A stretch of 64,000 nt of DNA from Lacisediminihabitans sp040549465 (GCF_040549465.1 NZ_JBEPTL010000011.1:56319-120318); one strand, 5' to 3'. Shown: positions 52,401 through 61,367, numbered from the stretch's first letter. The notes: generated from the letters alone by a model not told the origin. Numbers and translations are program-made.

Positions 52401-53536
52401 CCATCGCGGTTCCCGCACTGGAGATTCCAGACCTCGGTACGCCATGGGCACCAGATCCGACCGTGAGGATCGCCCGCCGCGCGCTTGAGCTTCTCGGCGG
52501 GAACGACGCGGGCGCTGACGATTTGGATGCAGCGGCGGGCCGGCTCAACCGCGCTTTCGAAATCCTGCAGGGTGAGCTGAGCGCCCAGGGACGCCAGTGC
52601 GCTTGGGAACAGCGCCATGGCGTTGTTGTTGTCTCGGTCCAGCACGGCTCGGAGTACGTCGCGCCTGGATCGTTGCTCGCCGAACTCGAGCGTGAGCTCC
52701 TCGACCGCGAACGACTGCTCACCGAGAAAGAGCGCGCCATCCTCGAGACGCACCTGATCGACGAGGTCGGTGCCCAGCTGCACGATCGGGTCAGGGAGGC
52801 GCAACAACAGGTCGCCCTCATCAACCAGGAACTGGACCGGCGCCCGACTCGAAGCGGTCTTAGGCTGCGGATCATCTGGGAGGCAGCGGATGGCGAACTC
52901 GACAAACAGGGCCGTGCGCTTCTGCAGCAGAGCGCTGCGGCGTGGTCGCCCGCCGATCGAGAGGCGATCGGTGACTACCTGCGGTCTCGAATCTCGAGCT
53001 CCCGCGCGGAGGAACCGGACGGAAGTTGGCACGAGCGCCTTCGCGCCGCTTTCGACTACCGTTCGTGGAATCGTTTTTCGGTGCAGCTCCACCAGAACGG
53101 GGTGTGGCGCTCTGCGTCTGGTCCCGCCTCGGGCGGAGAGCGAGTTCTCGCGGCCAGCGTTCCCCTGTTTGCGGCTGCGGCCAGCTATTATGCCTCGGCG
53201 GGCAACCCTCACGCGCCCCGGTTGATCCTCCTGGACGAAGCTTTCGCTGGAGTCGATGACCGATCCCGAGCGAGCTACCTTGGTTTGCTTGCCGAGTTCG
53301 ATCTCGACGTAGTGATGACGAGCGAACGAGAATGGGCGACCTATCCCGAGATTCCCGGAATCGCCATTGCCAATCTGTTCCGACTCTCGGGAACCGATGC
53401 GGTTTTCGTTGAACACTGGACCTGGGATGGTGTGAGCCGCGAGCGGGTCGCCGATGGCGGGACATCTGCCATCGAGTCGGCGCCTCCCCTCGAGTGGGGA
53501 CAGGACGCGCTCGTCTTCGAAATCGACGAGACATGA
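49484..53536 (+). CDS. jetC: Wadjet type II SMC-like ATPase JetC
   Basis: From GTG 49484 (overlapping the jetB stop) the protein has 1350 residues, usual for the TIGR02680 family. Walker A GDNGSGKS has K46, long coiled-coil arms fill the middle, the signature SGGERVL starts at Ser1216, and Walker B LILLDEAFAG spans 1247-1256 with D1251 and E1252. Heads bind ATP and the dimer extrudes DNA loops. All motifs are present, so the ATPase is predicted active. The longer frame from 49298 lacks support. Confidence 0.93.
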   Translation: MTLPAPSPGRYKPLRCGLVELFLYEAQEFPFRDGRLLLRGDNGSGKSKVLALTLPLLLDANLSPIRMEPDADPNKRMAWNLLMGDAHEERTGYSWVEFGRVDDDGTEHFVTIGLGLKAVRQRGVVKQWWFITDQRIGDELHLIDRTRTVRTRERLIEAIGARGTVFDTAERYKRAVDEALFGLHDRYDALVDLLVHLRQPQLSKRPNEQQLSAALTESLRPMPDALIDTIAQSYQSLEEEERALASMRSSTVAVAAFTAENERYARVAVLRATASPRRAQSEYEEQNRRARDAGARFERARAALEMAESDAAAGGVRLAQLQGAREALRERRESDELVQFASARDLAAALRSAASAAENALRQATVAARAAQNALDQVLDDLARQNEKIEIARQTVLALASSARIELPVDSESAETVARSSSTEVARRQGHVTHLDTLLDTVAETERARASAQNAVDEAETRLSHEDETMLAAQAHAADAAALWFEQLSEQVGTAVLLRGDGLDEALEEARDWTSVPLAGANPASRWADETVRRVDAELEAEHAAHATELSRLRRAIDELEVETSELMAGTIRRPSAAPTRPARRHDGGGAAFWECVDVRSHVPAEDAAGMEAALEAAGLLDAWISNDGTVIGVEGDAVLRPVPRDGPSLFDLLVPLDVRTVPSATVESILRSVALSDDPREGQVAISTSGGFALGPLVGSWRKPSAEYLGSTAREQARLARLESAESEHDALLAEFTGWEHQRVLVSDARASLKAERDGLPDDTPVRSTNSSAAFAAERRTEADRAVHARRGMLAGAIESQSVAGVAVAEAAELYSIDVGTLDAVRTALGNLPAAVLLLVNGLEEWERLQRRATTSEATDGNAVEARTAAERDAQSALAKAVSAEQRRDTLEATVGKEAREIERELEGVERDLQTATSQRTRLDSEVRTASNEVAVATIEVTAVEEAVVSATARRDAAAGEFRLFVSTGLLAIAVPALEIPDLGTPWAPDPTVRIARRALELLGGNDAGADDLDAAAGRLNRAFEILQGELSAQGRQCAWEQRHGVVVVSVQHGSEYVAPGSLLAELERELLDRERLLTEKERAILETHLIDEVGAQLHDRVREAQQQVALINQELDRRPTRSGLRLRIIWEAADGELDKQGRALLQQSAAAWSPADREAIGDYLRSRISSSRAEEPDGSWHERLRAAFDYRSWNRFSVQLHQNGVWRSASGPASGGERVLAASVPLFAAAASYYASAGNPHAPRLILLDEAFAGVDDRSRASYLGLLAEFDLDVVMTSEREWATYPEIPGIAIANLFRLSGTDAVFVEHWTWDGVSRERVADGGTSAIESAPPLEWGQDALVFEIDET

Positions 53537-54735
53537 CCGGCGAACCTGCGCACGTGCAGCGATTGCTAGGGGAGCCCGGACTCCAGCGGCTTGTCAACCA
53601 GCTCGTGCAGCGGATCGAGGGTGGACGTCCACTCCTGGGCCGGTTGGCCGTGCGGATCCTCGACTCGGGGGAGCGATCGGCAATCGCTGCGCTCATGGGT
53701 CGCAGTCCCGGGTCAGGCTCGACCATCTCCGTGGACCTCCAGCTCCTCGACCGCATCGTCCGGGACAGCGGGGCCGCTGCGTCGCTCGCCGAGGCGGTGC
53801 ACTATCTCCGCGGACCACTGGTGGTGCGCGCCGAGTTCGCCGACGCGCAGCGACTGGCGTGGGACGAGGTTCATGCACCGCTGGATAACTATCTGGCCGA
53901 GCATCCCGACGCTGCATCCTGGGCACAGTCGATTCGGTCACGGGGCCAGCTTCGTCGATTGGCGCGAACTCCGGATGCCGCGCGGGAACTTCTCGAGCGG
54001 GTCCTGGGTGTCCTTGAGCAACTGCCGTCCAGCGGCGAAGCGCTTTCGCGGCTGGCGGCGCGTGTTCTCGGCTCCGCTCACGCGCTTGATGTCGGGACCC
54101 CGGAGTCCGCCCTCGTGCTTTCGGCCGTCGCGGAAGCCGGGGTCGTGCCGCCAGGATCGCAGGGACGCAGGGAAGTCTGGGCTCGAGCCGGGATAGCGAT
54201 GGACGAACTCTCGAGCACAGTGCTCGTTCACCGGCTTCTGCTTCCCGGCGCGCTGGGGCAACTGACGTGCACAGGCGAACCGGTGGTCATCACACTCCGT
54301 CAGCTTCGACGGCTCGAGATTTCCGTTCCGTCGAGTCCGGTCTTCGTGTGCGAGAACCCGTCGATCGTTGATGCGGCGGCTCGTGAGCTCGCAGCGGATT
54401 CTCCCCCGATCGTTTGCATCCAGGGCCAACCGAGCCTCGCCGCAGTTGTGCTGCTGCGCGCAGTGGCGAGCGCGGGCATCCGGTATCACGGCGACTTCGA
54501 CTGGGGTGGATTGCGCATCGCTAATCGGGTACATGAGTTGTTCGGGTTCGAGCCGTGGAGGTACAGCGCATCTGACCTCGATGAATCGGCTCACTTGCCC
54601 GGCACCGACCTGAAGGGATCCCCCGTCGACGCCCGATGGGATGCCGCGATCCGTCCAGCTCTCGAACGGAGAGGCTCGCGTCTAGAAGAGGAGCAAGTGA
54701 TCGACAAGCTTCTGGCGGATCTGTCGGTGGGGTGA
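53533..54735 (+). CDS. jetD: Wadjet type II nuclease JetD (TIGR02679)
   Basis: The 400-residue protein has the TIGR02679/DUF3323-like N-terminus and a C-terminal Toprim-like domain. The conserved glutamate is E274 in VFVCENPS, and the D-x-D is D321/D323 in HGDFDWGG, as in topoisomerase VI-like nucleases. JetD cleaves DNA that the JetABC motor has found to be a closed small circle. The ATG overlaps the jetC stop. Confidence 0.9.
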   Translation: MTGEPAHVQRLLGEPGLQRLVNQLVQRIEGGRPLLGRLAVRILDSGERSAIAALMGRSPGSGSTISVDLQLLDRIVRDSGAAASLAEAVHYLRGPLVVRAEFADAQRLAWDEVHAPLDNYLAEHPDAASWAQSIRSRGQLRRLARTPDAARELLERVLGVLEQLPSSGEALSRLAARVLGSAHALDVGTPESALVLSAVAEAGVVPPGSQGRREVWARAGIAMDELSSTVLVHRLLLPGALGQLTCTGEPVVITLRQLRRLEISVPSSPVFVCENPSIVDAAARELAADSPPIVCIQGQPSLAAVVLLRAVASAGIRYHGDFDWGGLRIANRVHELFGFEPWRYSASDLDESAHLPGTDLKGSPVDARWDAAIRPALERRGSRLEEEQVIDKLLADLSVG

Positions 54736-54738
54736 ACC

Positions 54739-54930
54739 TTAGCCGCGAGCGTTGATGACGGCCGCGATCCCCTGCTCCTGATCCTCGAGCCACGTCTCGA
54801 GGATTGACTCGAGTTCCGCGACCCGTCGAGCACGGAGAGTCATGCCGCATCGCTGCCTTCCCAACTCGCGACAGATAGCCTTAACGTGCAGAGAGTTGAG
54901 AGGTGAATATTGTGGTTGCGAATCTGGCAT
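54739..54930 (-). CDS. Small ORF of unknown function, doubtful
   Basis: A 63-codon minus-strand frame ends four bases from the jetD stop and overlaps the start of the abiEi-like gene. Residues 30-63 form an amphipathic helix (RRVAELESILETWLEDQEQG). No family is recognised. It may be a gene remnant or chance frame. Confidence 0.25.
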   Translation of the reverse strand: MPDSQPQYSPLNSLHVKAICRELGRQRCGMTLRARRVAELESILETWLEDQEQGIAAVINARG

Positions 54931-55167
54931 CCGTATTCACGTTCGGCGTCGCTCGAGCCGCAGGCCTGCGGAAGGACCAGGTTTACGACCTTCTCGCGAA
55001 GGGTTAGATCGAACGAGTAGGCCGAGGCGTGTATCTGCGTCCTGACACGATCGACTCTGCCTTCGCCTCGCTCGCCGCAGCAACGGCTGTGCGCCAAGAG
55101 GCGACATTGTGTCTGACGAGCGCGCTCGTACACCACTACCTGAGCGACACCACCCCGTTTAAGTCCG

Positions 55168-56576
55168 GGTTGCGTCCTTTAACGTGGTGTATCGGATCTC
55201 GGTGAGCGTGTCGTCGCAGACGGCGACGGTCACCGCGTGATCCTTCGAGAGAACCGCTAAATCCATCTCGAAAGGAACTACGACGATGACCGTCGCACCC
55301 AGTATCGACCCTGCCCGCTTCCTCCACGAACACCTCGAGCAGGCGTCGCCGGACTTGCTCCGGGACATGCTCACCACTTTCATCAACACACTGCTATCTG
55401 CTGACGCGGACGCCGTCTGCGGGGCCGATTACCGCACCGTCTCCGACGATCGCACGAACCGGCGAAACGGTTACCGGCACCGCGATTTCGACACCCGTGC
55501 CGGCACGATCGATGTTCAGATTCCGAAGCTGCGGCAGGGCACCTACTTCCCCGACTGGTTGCTCGAACGACGCCGCCGCGCCGAACGGGCCCTGACGACG
55601 GTCGTGGCAACCTGTTACCTCCTCGGCGTTTCGACGAGGCGGATGGAGAAACTTGTCGACTCCCTCGGCATCACCTCGTTGTCGAAGTCGCAGGTCTCGG
55701 TGATGGCCCGCGATCTGGACGAGCACGTTGCCGAGTTCCGGACTCGACCCCTGAATGCTGGCCCTTACACGTTCGTGGCCTGCGACGCCCTGACGATGAA
55801 AGTCCGTGAGGGCGGCCGGGTGGTCAACGTCGCGGTGCTGGTCGCCACCGGCGTCAACGGCGATGGGCACCGCGAAATCCTGGGCCTGCAGGTTGCCACG
55901 ACCGAGGACGGGGCGGGGTGGTTGGCGTTCTTCCGCGACCTCACCGCCAGGGGACTGACCGGGGTGAAACTGGTCACCTCGAAACGCTCACGCCGGCCTG
56001 GTCGCCGCAACCGCGGCAACCCTGCCCGGAGCGGCCTGGCAACGCTGCCGAACCCACTACGCCGCGAACCTGATGAGCACCGTCCCGAAGAGCTCCTGGC
56101 CCTGGGTGAAAACGCTCCTGCACTCCGTCTATGACCAACCCGATGCCGAGTCGGTGCACGCCCAGTTCGACCGGGTCCTCGACGCGTTGGAACACAAACT
56201 GTCGAAAGCGTTCGCCCACCTCGACGCTGCCCGAGCCGACATCCTCGCCTTCACGGTGTTCCCCAAAGAACTCTGGCGGCAGATCTGGTCGAACAACCCG
56301 AACGAGCGCCTCAACCGGGAGATCCGCCGCCGCACCGACGTTGTTGGCATCTTCCCCAACCGCGACGCGATCATCCGCCTCGTCGGCGCTGTCCTCGCCG
56401 AGCAGCACGACGAGTGGGCCGAGTCCCGCCGCTACCTCGGCCTCGACGCCCTCACCAAATCCAAAGCCGTCGGCACCAGCCAACCCGAGGGGGTGACCCC
56501 AGACTTCCACGCCCTCAGCGCATAACAACACGAAGGATCACAAAGAAATCGATACACCACCATAAAAAACTTGACC
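55168..56576 (+). mobile_element. IS256-family insertion sequence, 1409 bp
   Basis: The element is bounded by 8-bp direct repeats TAAGTCCG at 55160-55167 and 56577-56584, the target size known for IS256. Its ends are imperfect inverted repeats (20 of 27 match; inner block GTGGTGTATCG). It carries one transposase gene with a frameshift. It interrupts the abiEi-like gene. Confidence 0.9.
55286..56525 (+). pseudogene. IS256-family transposase, frameshifted
   Basis: The frame starts at ATG 55286 (MTVAPSIDPARF) and reads IS256/mutator transposase through CDALTMKVREGG (first Asp) to VKLVTS. An extra A in the AAA at 55982-55984 shifts the frame; from there a second frame continues through AHAGL-like codons, then PKSSWPWVKTLLHSVYDQPDAESVHAQF and NPNERLNREIRRRTD with the catalytic Glu. 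The usual second Asp (SDAHAGL) falls exactly at the shift and would now be Asn even after repair. The enzyme is probably inactive. Confidence 0.85.
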
Positions 56577-56900
56577 TAAGTCCGATATCGCCCTCCCGTG
56601 TGGCACCCATCATCCCGTTGGGCTCGCTCAGGTTGCATGGCGCAGCTTCGACCCGACAACCTTCCATATCGGACGCGACCACATCGATGCCGGAAACGGA
56701 TTCACGCTCACCACCTACTCAGCCGAGAGAACGATCGTGGATTGCTTCCGGCTTATGCACCAGGAAGGGAGCGATGTCGCCTACGAAGCGCTCCGACGGT
56801 GGGTGCGCCGCCGCAGAAACTCACCGGCAGTCCTGTAGAAGGTTGCGTCATTTTTCCCGAAGGCACAGCCGCGGATCCGCCAGGCGCTCGAGGCGCTCCT

Positions 56901-59368
56901 TTGACTCCGCTAACACCAGCACGAGACACTCCTGCAGGGCAGGAATATGACGAGCTGCGCACCCTCGCCCGCCGCGAGGGACGGGATCACGCCGAGATCG
57001 ATGTTTTGCGGTCACGGATCGCAAAACTGGAGCGCGAGCTTGAGGAAGTTCGCAGTGAGTTCCGAGAACTTGAGCGTGTGAGGCTCGCCCCAGGAGAGAT
57101 CCCGGTAGCTGCGCCTGCTCGTGGCGGCCCGCTGCTTATGGTGACGGCGGCATCGTCGAGTGTCGAGAAGCTCGCTTTGTTCCGCGCTCGCTTCGTCGGC
57201 AGGAGTGATGTCCATACGGTGCGATGGACCAGCGTGCGCACGGAAAGTCGGGGTGGAGTCCCGCGGTGCGCGGTGGGTTTTACACCGGACACGAGACAGC
57301 CGCGGACTATCTGCCGCTTGAAGAACGAATCGTCGAGCGGCACCTTCGAGGTGCTTCTCAACCTGGAGAGCGCGAGTTCCACGCTGGACTTTACCCGATG
57401 CTTGAGGGCGATCAGTGTCGTCTCTTGGTCTGCGACTTCGACGGCGTACAGTGGCGTCACGACGCCGAAGCATTCGTTGTTGAGTGTGAGCGTGCCGGGA
57501 TCGACGTGCTCACGGAGGCGTCACGATCAGGTGCGGGTGCGCATGTCTGGATATTCTTCGCGGACCTTGTCCCGGCGGCGACGGCTCGCGCAGCCGGAAT
57601 GCGGCTGCTGCGCACCGCCATGGCCCGTCGACCAACGATAGATTTCCAAAGCTACGATCGCTTCTTCCCGTCGCAAGACACCCTGCCGGAACGATCTCCT
57701 GGGCGGGCGCGCCTGGGCAATCTCATCGCGCTACCGCTGCAGGGTGACTGCCGCCGACGAGGGACTACCGTATTCGTCGATCCCGGGACCTGCGATCCGC
57801 ATGAGGATCAGTTCGCGGCACTCGCGATGACGACCCCTGTACCCGTTGAACTGATCGCAGAGCTTCGGTTGATGAGCCTCGCGGAGTCGCGCGTGGGGCC
57901 CGCAGAGTCGCTGGGCGCACTTCCGCGGCGATCGGATATCAGGGCAGTTGCGCGCACGATGGCCGGACGAAAGCTGGAGTTGCACCGCGATGCGGTTCTG
58001 CACATCCCGACGGAGCTCCTTCCAGGGATCGTGATTACCGAACTCAAACACATGGCGTCCGTCCCAAACCCGGAGTTTTACCGCAGACTTGCTCAGCGGT
58101 TCAGCACCTTCGGCACGCCGCGTCTTGTCACCAGCTTCGAACATGACGAGCACGAACTGCGCCTGCCGCGAAGGCTTACAAACGAAGCTGTAGCGCTCCT
58201 CGCAGACGCAGGATTCCAGACAACGACCGAGACAGTGGCCAAGTTGCAGGGACGTCTGGAGCTGACCTTTGCGGCGCAACTCCGAAATGAGCAACAGCAT
58301 GCGGTCGATGCGCTCCTCGCATATGACACCGGAGTGCTCGTCGCTCCTCCGGGCGCAGGCAAGACGGTCATGGCCTGCGCCCTCATCGCCGAGCGCGCGA
58401 CGCCGACGGCGATCCTCGTGAATCGTGCAGAACTAACTCGCCCAGTGGCGCGACCATCTCAAGCAGTTTCTCGGCCTGATCGATGGCCAGATTGGCCAGC
58501 TCGGGGCGGGGCGACGGAAACGGCGTGGGGTCGTGGACCTGATCATGATGCAGTCGGTCTCGCATCGGAACTCGGACCCCAGCATCCTGGAGGAGTACGG
58601 GCAAGTCATCATCGACGAATGCCATGCCGTGGCAGCACCAGCAACCGAGGCAGCCCTGCGCAACGTCAGTGTCCGGTACTGGGCAGGGATGACGGCAACC
58701 CTCACCATGCGGATCAAATGAACGGACTAATCACGATGCAGTGCGGTCCGATCCGGCACGTGGTCGACTCGGCTGATCACGTCGCTCGCGAAATGGTCGT
58801 CCATGAGACGACCTTCCGCACTGAAGAGACAGGAACCGACGGTCCCGCTATCCAAGCGATCTACTCAGAACTCGCCGCCGATGCCGAGCGCAACACGATT
58901 CTCGCCGGGCAAATCAGCGGCGCAGTCGATCAGGGTCATACCTGCCTTGTACTGACGAACAGGCTCGAACACCTCGATGCGCTCGCGGACGCACTGGAAC
59001 CGTGCGCATCACTGGTGATCCGGCTTCACGGGCGCCTCAACGCCGGTAAACGCCGTGAGATCAGGCAGTCACTCGAGGAGATGGACGCGCAGCAGCAACC
59101 GTTCGTTCTCGTCGCCATCGACAAGATCGCCGGTGAAGGCCTCGATTTCCCGACTCTCGATACGCTCTTCCTCACTGTCCCGGTCTCCTTCAAGGGGTGC
59201 ATAATTCAGCAGGTCGGTCGCATCGCGCGTGGACGAGCGGAGCAATCCATGCCCGCGATCGTTCACGACTACCGCGATACGAACGTGCCGATCCTGGAGC
59301 GCATGTACTTACGGCGCAGACGAGTGATGTCGAATGAAGGCTTCGTAATGGCGCAACCTGCCGAATGA
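56901..59368 (+). pseudogene. TOTE-type primase-helicase gene with three frameshifts
   Basis: The reading is a fused archaeo-eukaryotic primase and SF2 helicase. Parts in order: coiled coil (EYDELRTLARREGRDHAEIDVL), KLALFRARFVGRSDV, then GKSGWSPAVRGGF, primase core LVCDFDGVQWRHD and GAHVWIFF, SYDRFFPSQDTLP, helicase Walker A APPGAGKTV, DEAH-like box IIDECHA, GMTATL, and motif VI QQVGRIARG. To read through one needs a missing base near 57242, an extra base at 58436, and a missing base near 58706. The TTG start at 56901 overlaps the abiEi-like stop. Such proteins belong to TOTE conflict systems. Confidence 0.8.
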
Positions 59369-59548
59369 GGCGGCGGGTGCCGATCCCGGTCGGCCACGAA
59401 GGTTTCGCCTGATCGTCGACTCCCTTGCGCCGAACCTCGAAGGCCTTCGAGTTCCATGCTCGGGAACTGCGCACAGCCACTTCCAGAACCCTTCGGAGCC
59501 CCTCCAGCCTGTGATCGCCCGAAGTCAGCCGCCGGTGGGGAGGACTGC

Positions 59549-60457
59549 TCATTCGAGTTCCCACCGACGCATCGACGGTTCCCAAGTGGCATCGCCGTCG
59601 AGTCCGTCAATGACGGGGTCAATGAACGCAACGACAGCGGCGATCGCGTCGACGAACTGCTGCGGCAGACCCTGCACAGTCGATCCCAGGCTGTTCCTGT
59701 AAGCGGCGTATGTCGTTGCGCGCAGCGTTCCCAGACCTTCGGTGGCCTCCGAAAAGGGAGCCAGTGTGACGCCACGGAAAGCCGCAGTCGCCTCGACCGC
59801 CGCGCGTACCTCATCGCAACGCACGCTCTGCGTGCCGGTGAGGGTGTAAACGTCGGCGAAGTCTCGCACGCGAGTATTGGCCCGCCCCAAGTCAATTGCT
59901 GTGACCAGCTTCTCGGCTAGCACCGTCTCGATCGGGTAGCCCAGGATTAGGATCGGTGCAACATCTGGCCGCAATGCCGGCAGCTCCACCAGGCGGGGTG
60001 CCGGGGTGACTGGGTCTCCAAAATTGATGTCGAGTCGCAGCTTCACCTGGGCGGTCGCGAGCTGCGCACCCATCGTCACCCGGACACCCGAGTAAAGCGA
60101 ATCGTCACGGATCACCGCGGTCGTGACCGTCCTAGGCAGGAACTCCACACCGTCGTCCGGGTCCTCAAGCGACGCGATCTCGGCAACACGCCGGGCGACG
60201 GTCGCCTCGTCAGATGCCATGTTCCTAGCAAGCGTGTCAGCATCAACGGTCGGGCGACGGGTACCGAACGACGCCAGCAGCATCCCGCCTTTGAGAACGA
60301 AATCATCCGCGTAGGGCGAGAGGGAGAGCCGTGCCAGCCACCGCTCCACGACGTACATCGTCAGTAGTTCCTGTGTACCGCGCGTCTCCCGGCGGGCACG
60401 GTTCTGCAGATCCAGATACGCGCGGCCCGCTGCGCTGTCTCGCGTGGGCCGGTTCAT
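59549..60457 (-). CDS. AbiEii-type nucleotidyltransferase toxin
   Basis: The 302-residue protein has a nucleotidyltransferase DUF1814 fold: DDFVLKGGMLLASFGTRRPTVDADTLAR (GG then DxD), and a C-terminal helical domain. AbiEii/Sanata-like toxins transfer nucleotides to tRNA or similar acceptors and stop growth. Its ATG 60457 overlaps the AbiEi stop (ATGA). Key residues look intact. Confidence 0.88.
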   Translation of the reverse strand: MNRPTRDSAAGRAYLDLQNRARRETRGTQELLTMYVVERWLARLSLSPYADDFVLKGGMLLASFGTRRPTVDADTLARNMASDEATVARRVAEIASLEDPDDGVEFLPRTVTTAVIRDDSLYSGVRVTMGAQLATAQVKLRLDINFGDPVTPAPRLVELPALRPDVAPILILGYPIETVLAEKLVTAIDLGRANTRVRDFADVYTLTGTQSVRCDEVRAAVEATAAFRGVTLAPFSEATEGLGTLRATTYAAYRNSLGSTVQGLPQQFVDAIAAVVAFIDPVIDGLDGDATWEPSMRRWELE

Positions 60458-61044
60458 CGGGCGCTCGCCACGTCGAGGGCAGCGCGCACCGGCCCGAACG
60501 TGCCCAGTGCGTCCGCGTATTCCAGCAGCCGAGCGGGTCGCGCTCCGGTGGACGCCAGATAGCGGTTGAGTGCGGCGTGCGCGATCGGCTCGCCGAGGCG
60601 GCGGCGGAAGCGCATCAGATCCACCACCGTGCGCGCCGCGTCGTAGATCCGCACCATCTCGCCCGGCCCCGCCTCGAACGACGACAAGCCGAGCTCGAAT
60701 GTGGTCTCGTCGAAACGGAACACGGTCACCGGCGGATACTCGATCACGGGGGAGTGCGAGCGCTTCGGCACCGCGATCTGCACCGCGGGCGGCATCTCGT
60801 CGGTCAGCTCGTGGAGTGCCGCCGCCGACACACAGCACACGATCGCGCGCGGCGTCCGATACGCGATCGCCAGCGCATCCGGATACGACGCCGGTGGGGC
60901 ATCGGCGCGACGGAACACGCCGCGGGAGAGCTCCACGACTTGCCCCGCATCCCGCCAGGAATACAGGTCACGCGGATGCACGCCGTGCGTCCGTGCCGTC
61001 TCCGTAGTGAACGTCAACGGCAAGTCCTCACCGATTGCCTTCAT
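60454..61044 (-). CDS. AbiEi-type antitoxin
   Basis: The 196-residue protein has an N-terminal winged helix (FTTETARTHGVHPRDLYSW, VVELSRGVFRRAD) and the C-terminal AbiEi antitoxin domain (ARTVVDLMRFRRRLGEPIAHAALN). It would repress the operon and block AbiEii as a type IV antitoxin. ATG 61044 is preferred over the longer frame from 61227, which has no homology. It is a second AbiEi besides the broken one at 54.9 kb. Confidence 0.85.
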   Translation of the reverse strand: MKAIGEDLPLTFTTETARTHGVHPRDLYSWRDAGQVVELSRGVFRRADAPPASYPDALAIAYRTPRAIVCCVSAAALHELTDEMPPAVQIAVPKRSHSPVIEYPPVTVFRFDETTFELGLSSFEAGPGEMVRIYDAARTVVDLMRFRRRLGEPIAHAALNRYLASTGARPARLLEYADALGTFGPVRAALDVASAR

Positions 61045-61367
61045 GGATAAAATCCTTACACATAACAGCCTGCTGTGTGCGTATTTTATCCGGGCGCATG
61101 TTGTCGCTGGAATTTTGCGCGACGCCGAGGAGGTCTCGGACCTGCGTCCGCGGGTGCGCGGGCGCGCGTACCCGAGAGTAGCGTCCTTTCTAAGGCGACG
61201 CCGAGGGGGACCAAAAGGGGACCACAATCATGCAAACCATGCATTTCATTACGTGCCCTGCATGATTTGAGACTCGGAACTACGCGGTTTTCGGCTCGAT
61301 TCAAGCCGTTTGGACGCCTGGGGGTCACCTCGCTCAGATTTGTGGAAATAGCCAAATAATTCAACAA
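61045..61367. other. Spacer between abiEi and second tRNA-Pro with repeat and hairpin
   Basis: No gene is seen. It holds the right copy of the 20-bp GGACCA repeat (61205-61224) and a 9-bp inverted repeat AATCATGCA/TGCATGATT (about 61226-61267). The region before the AbiEi start has imperfect CACATAACAG/CTGTGTG arms that may be the AbiEi operator. Confidence 0.5.
61205..61224 (+). repeat. Right copy of 20-bp GGACCA repeat
   Basis: It matches 44858-44877 in 19 of 20 positions and lies 143 bases before the second tRNA-Pro. The copy near the integrase (61563-61590, on the other strand TTGGACCC) is related but weaker. Confidence 0.5.

Larger units (their letters stand above)
54903..56904 (+). pseudogene. 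AbiEi-like antitoxin gene, interrupted by IS256 element
   Basis: The 5' part (54903-55167) encodes an AbiEi-type winged-helix region (FTFGVARAAGLRKDQVYDLL, VGRGVYLRPDT, TLCLTSALVHHYLSDT), and the 3' part (56585-56904) its C-terminal domain (HHPVGLAQVAWRSFDPTTF, YSAERTIVDCFRLM). Removing the IS and one copy of its target duplication joins them in frame as F-K-S-D-I-A. Two in-frame TAG codons, 55005-55007 and 56836-56838, add to the damage. The start (GTG 54903 or 54912) is uncertain. The TGA at 56902 overlaps the TTG of the next gene, so they formed one operon. Confidence 0.8.

Noticed and set aside
55005..56838. TAG codons in the abiEi-like gene as recoded amber codons
   Set aside because: No pyrrolysine or suppressor genes are seen and the gene is also interrupted by an IS, so plain nonsense mutation is simpler.
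59190..59895. Minus-strand frames near the primase-helicase end
   Set aside because: They are shadows of the helicase and of the AbiEii gene in another frame.
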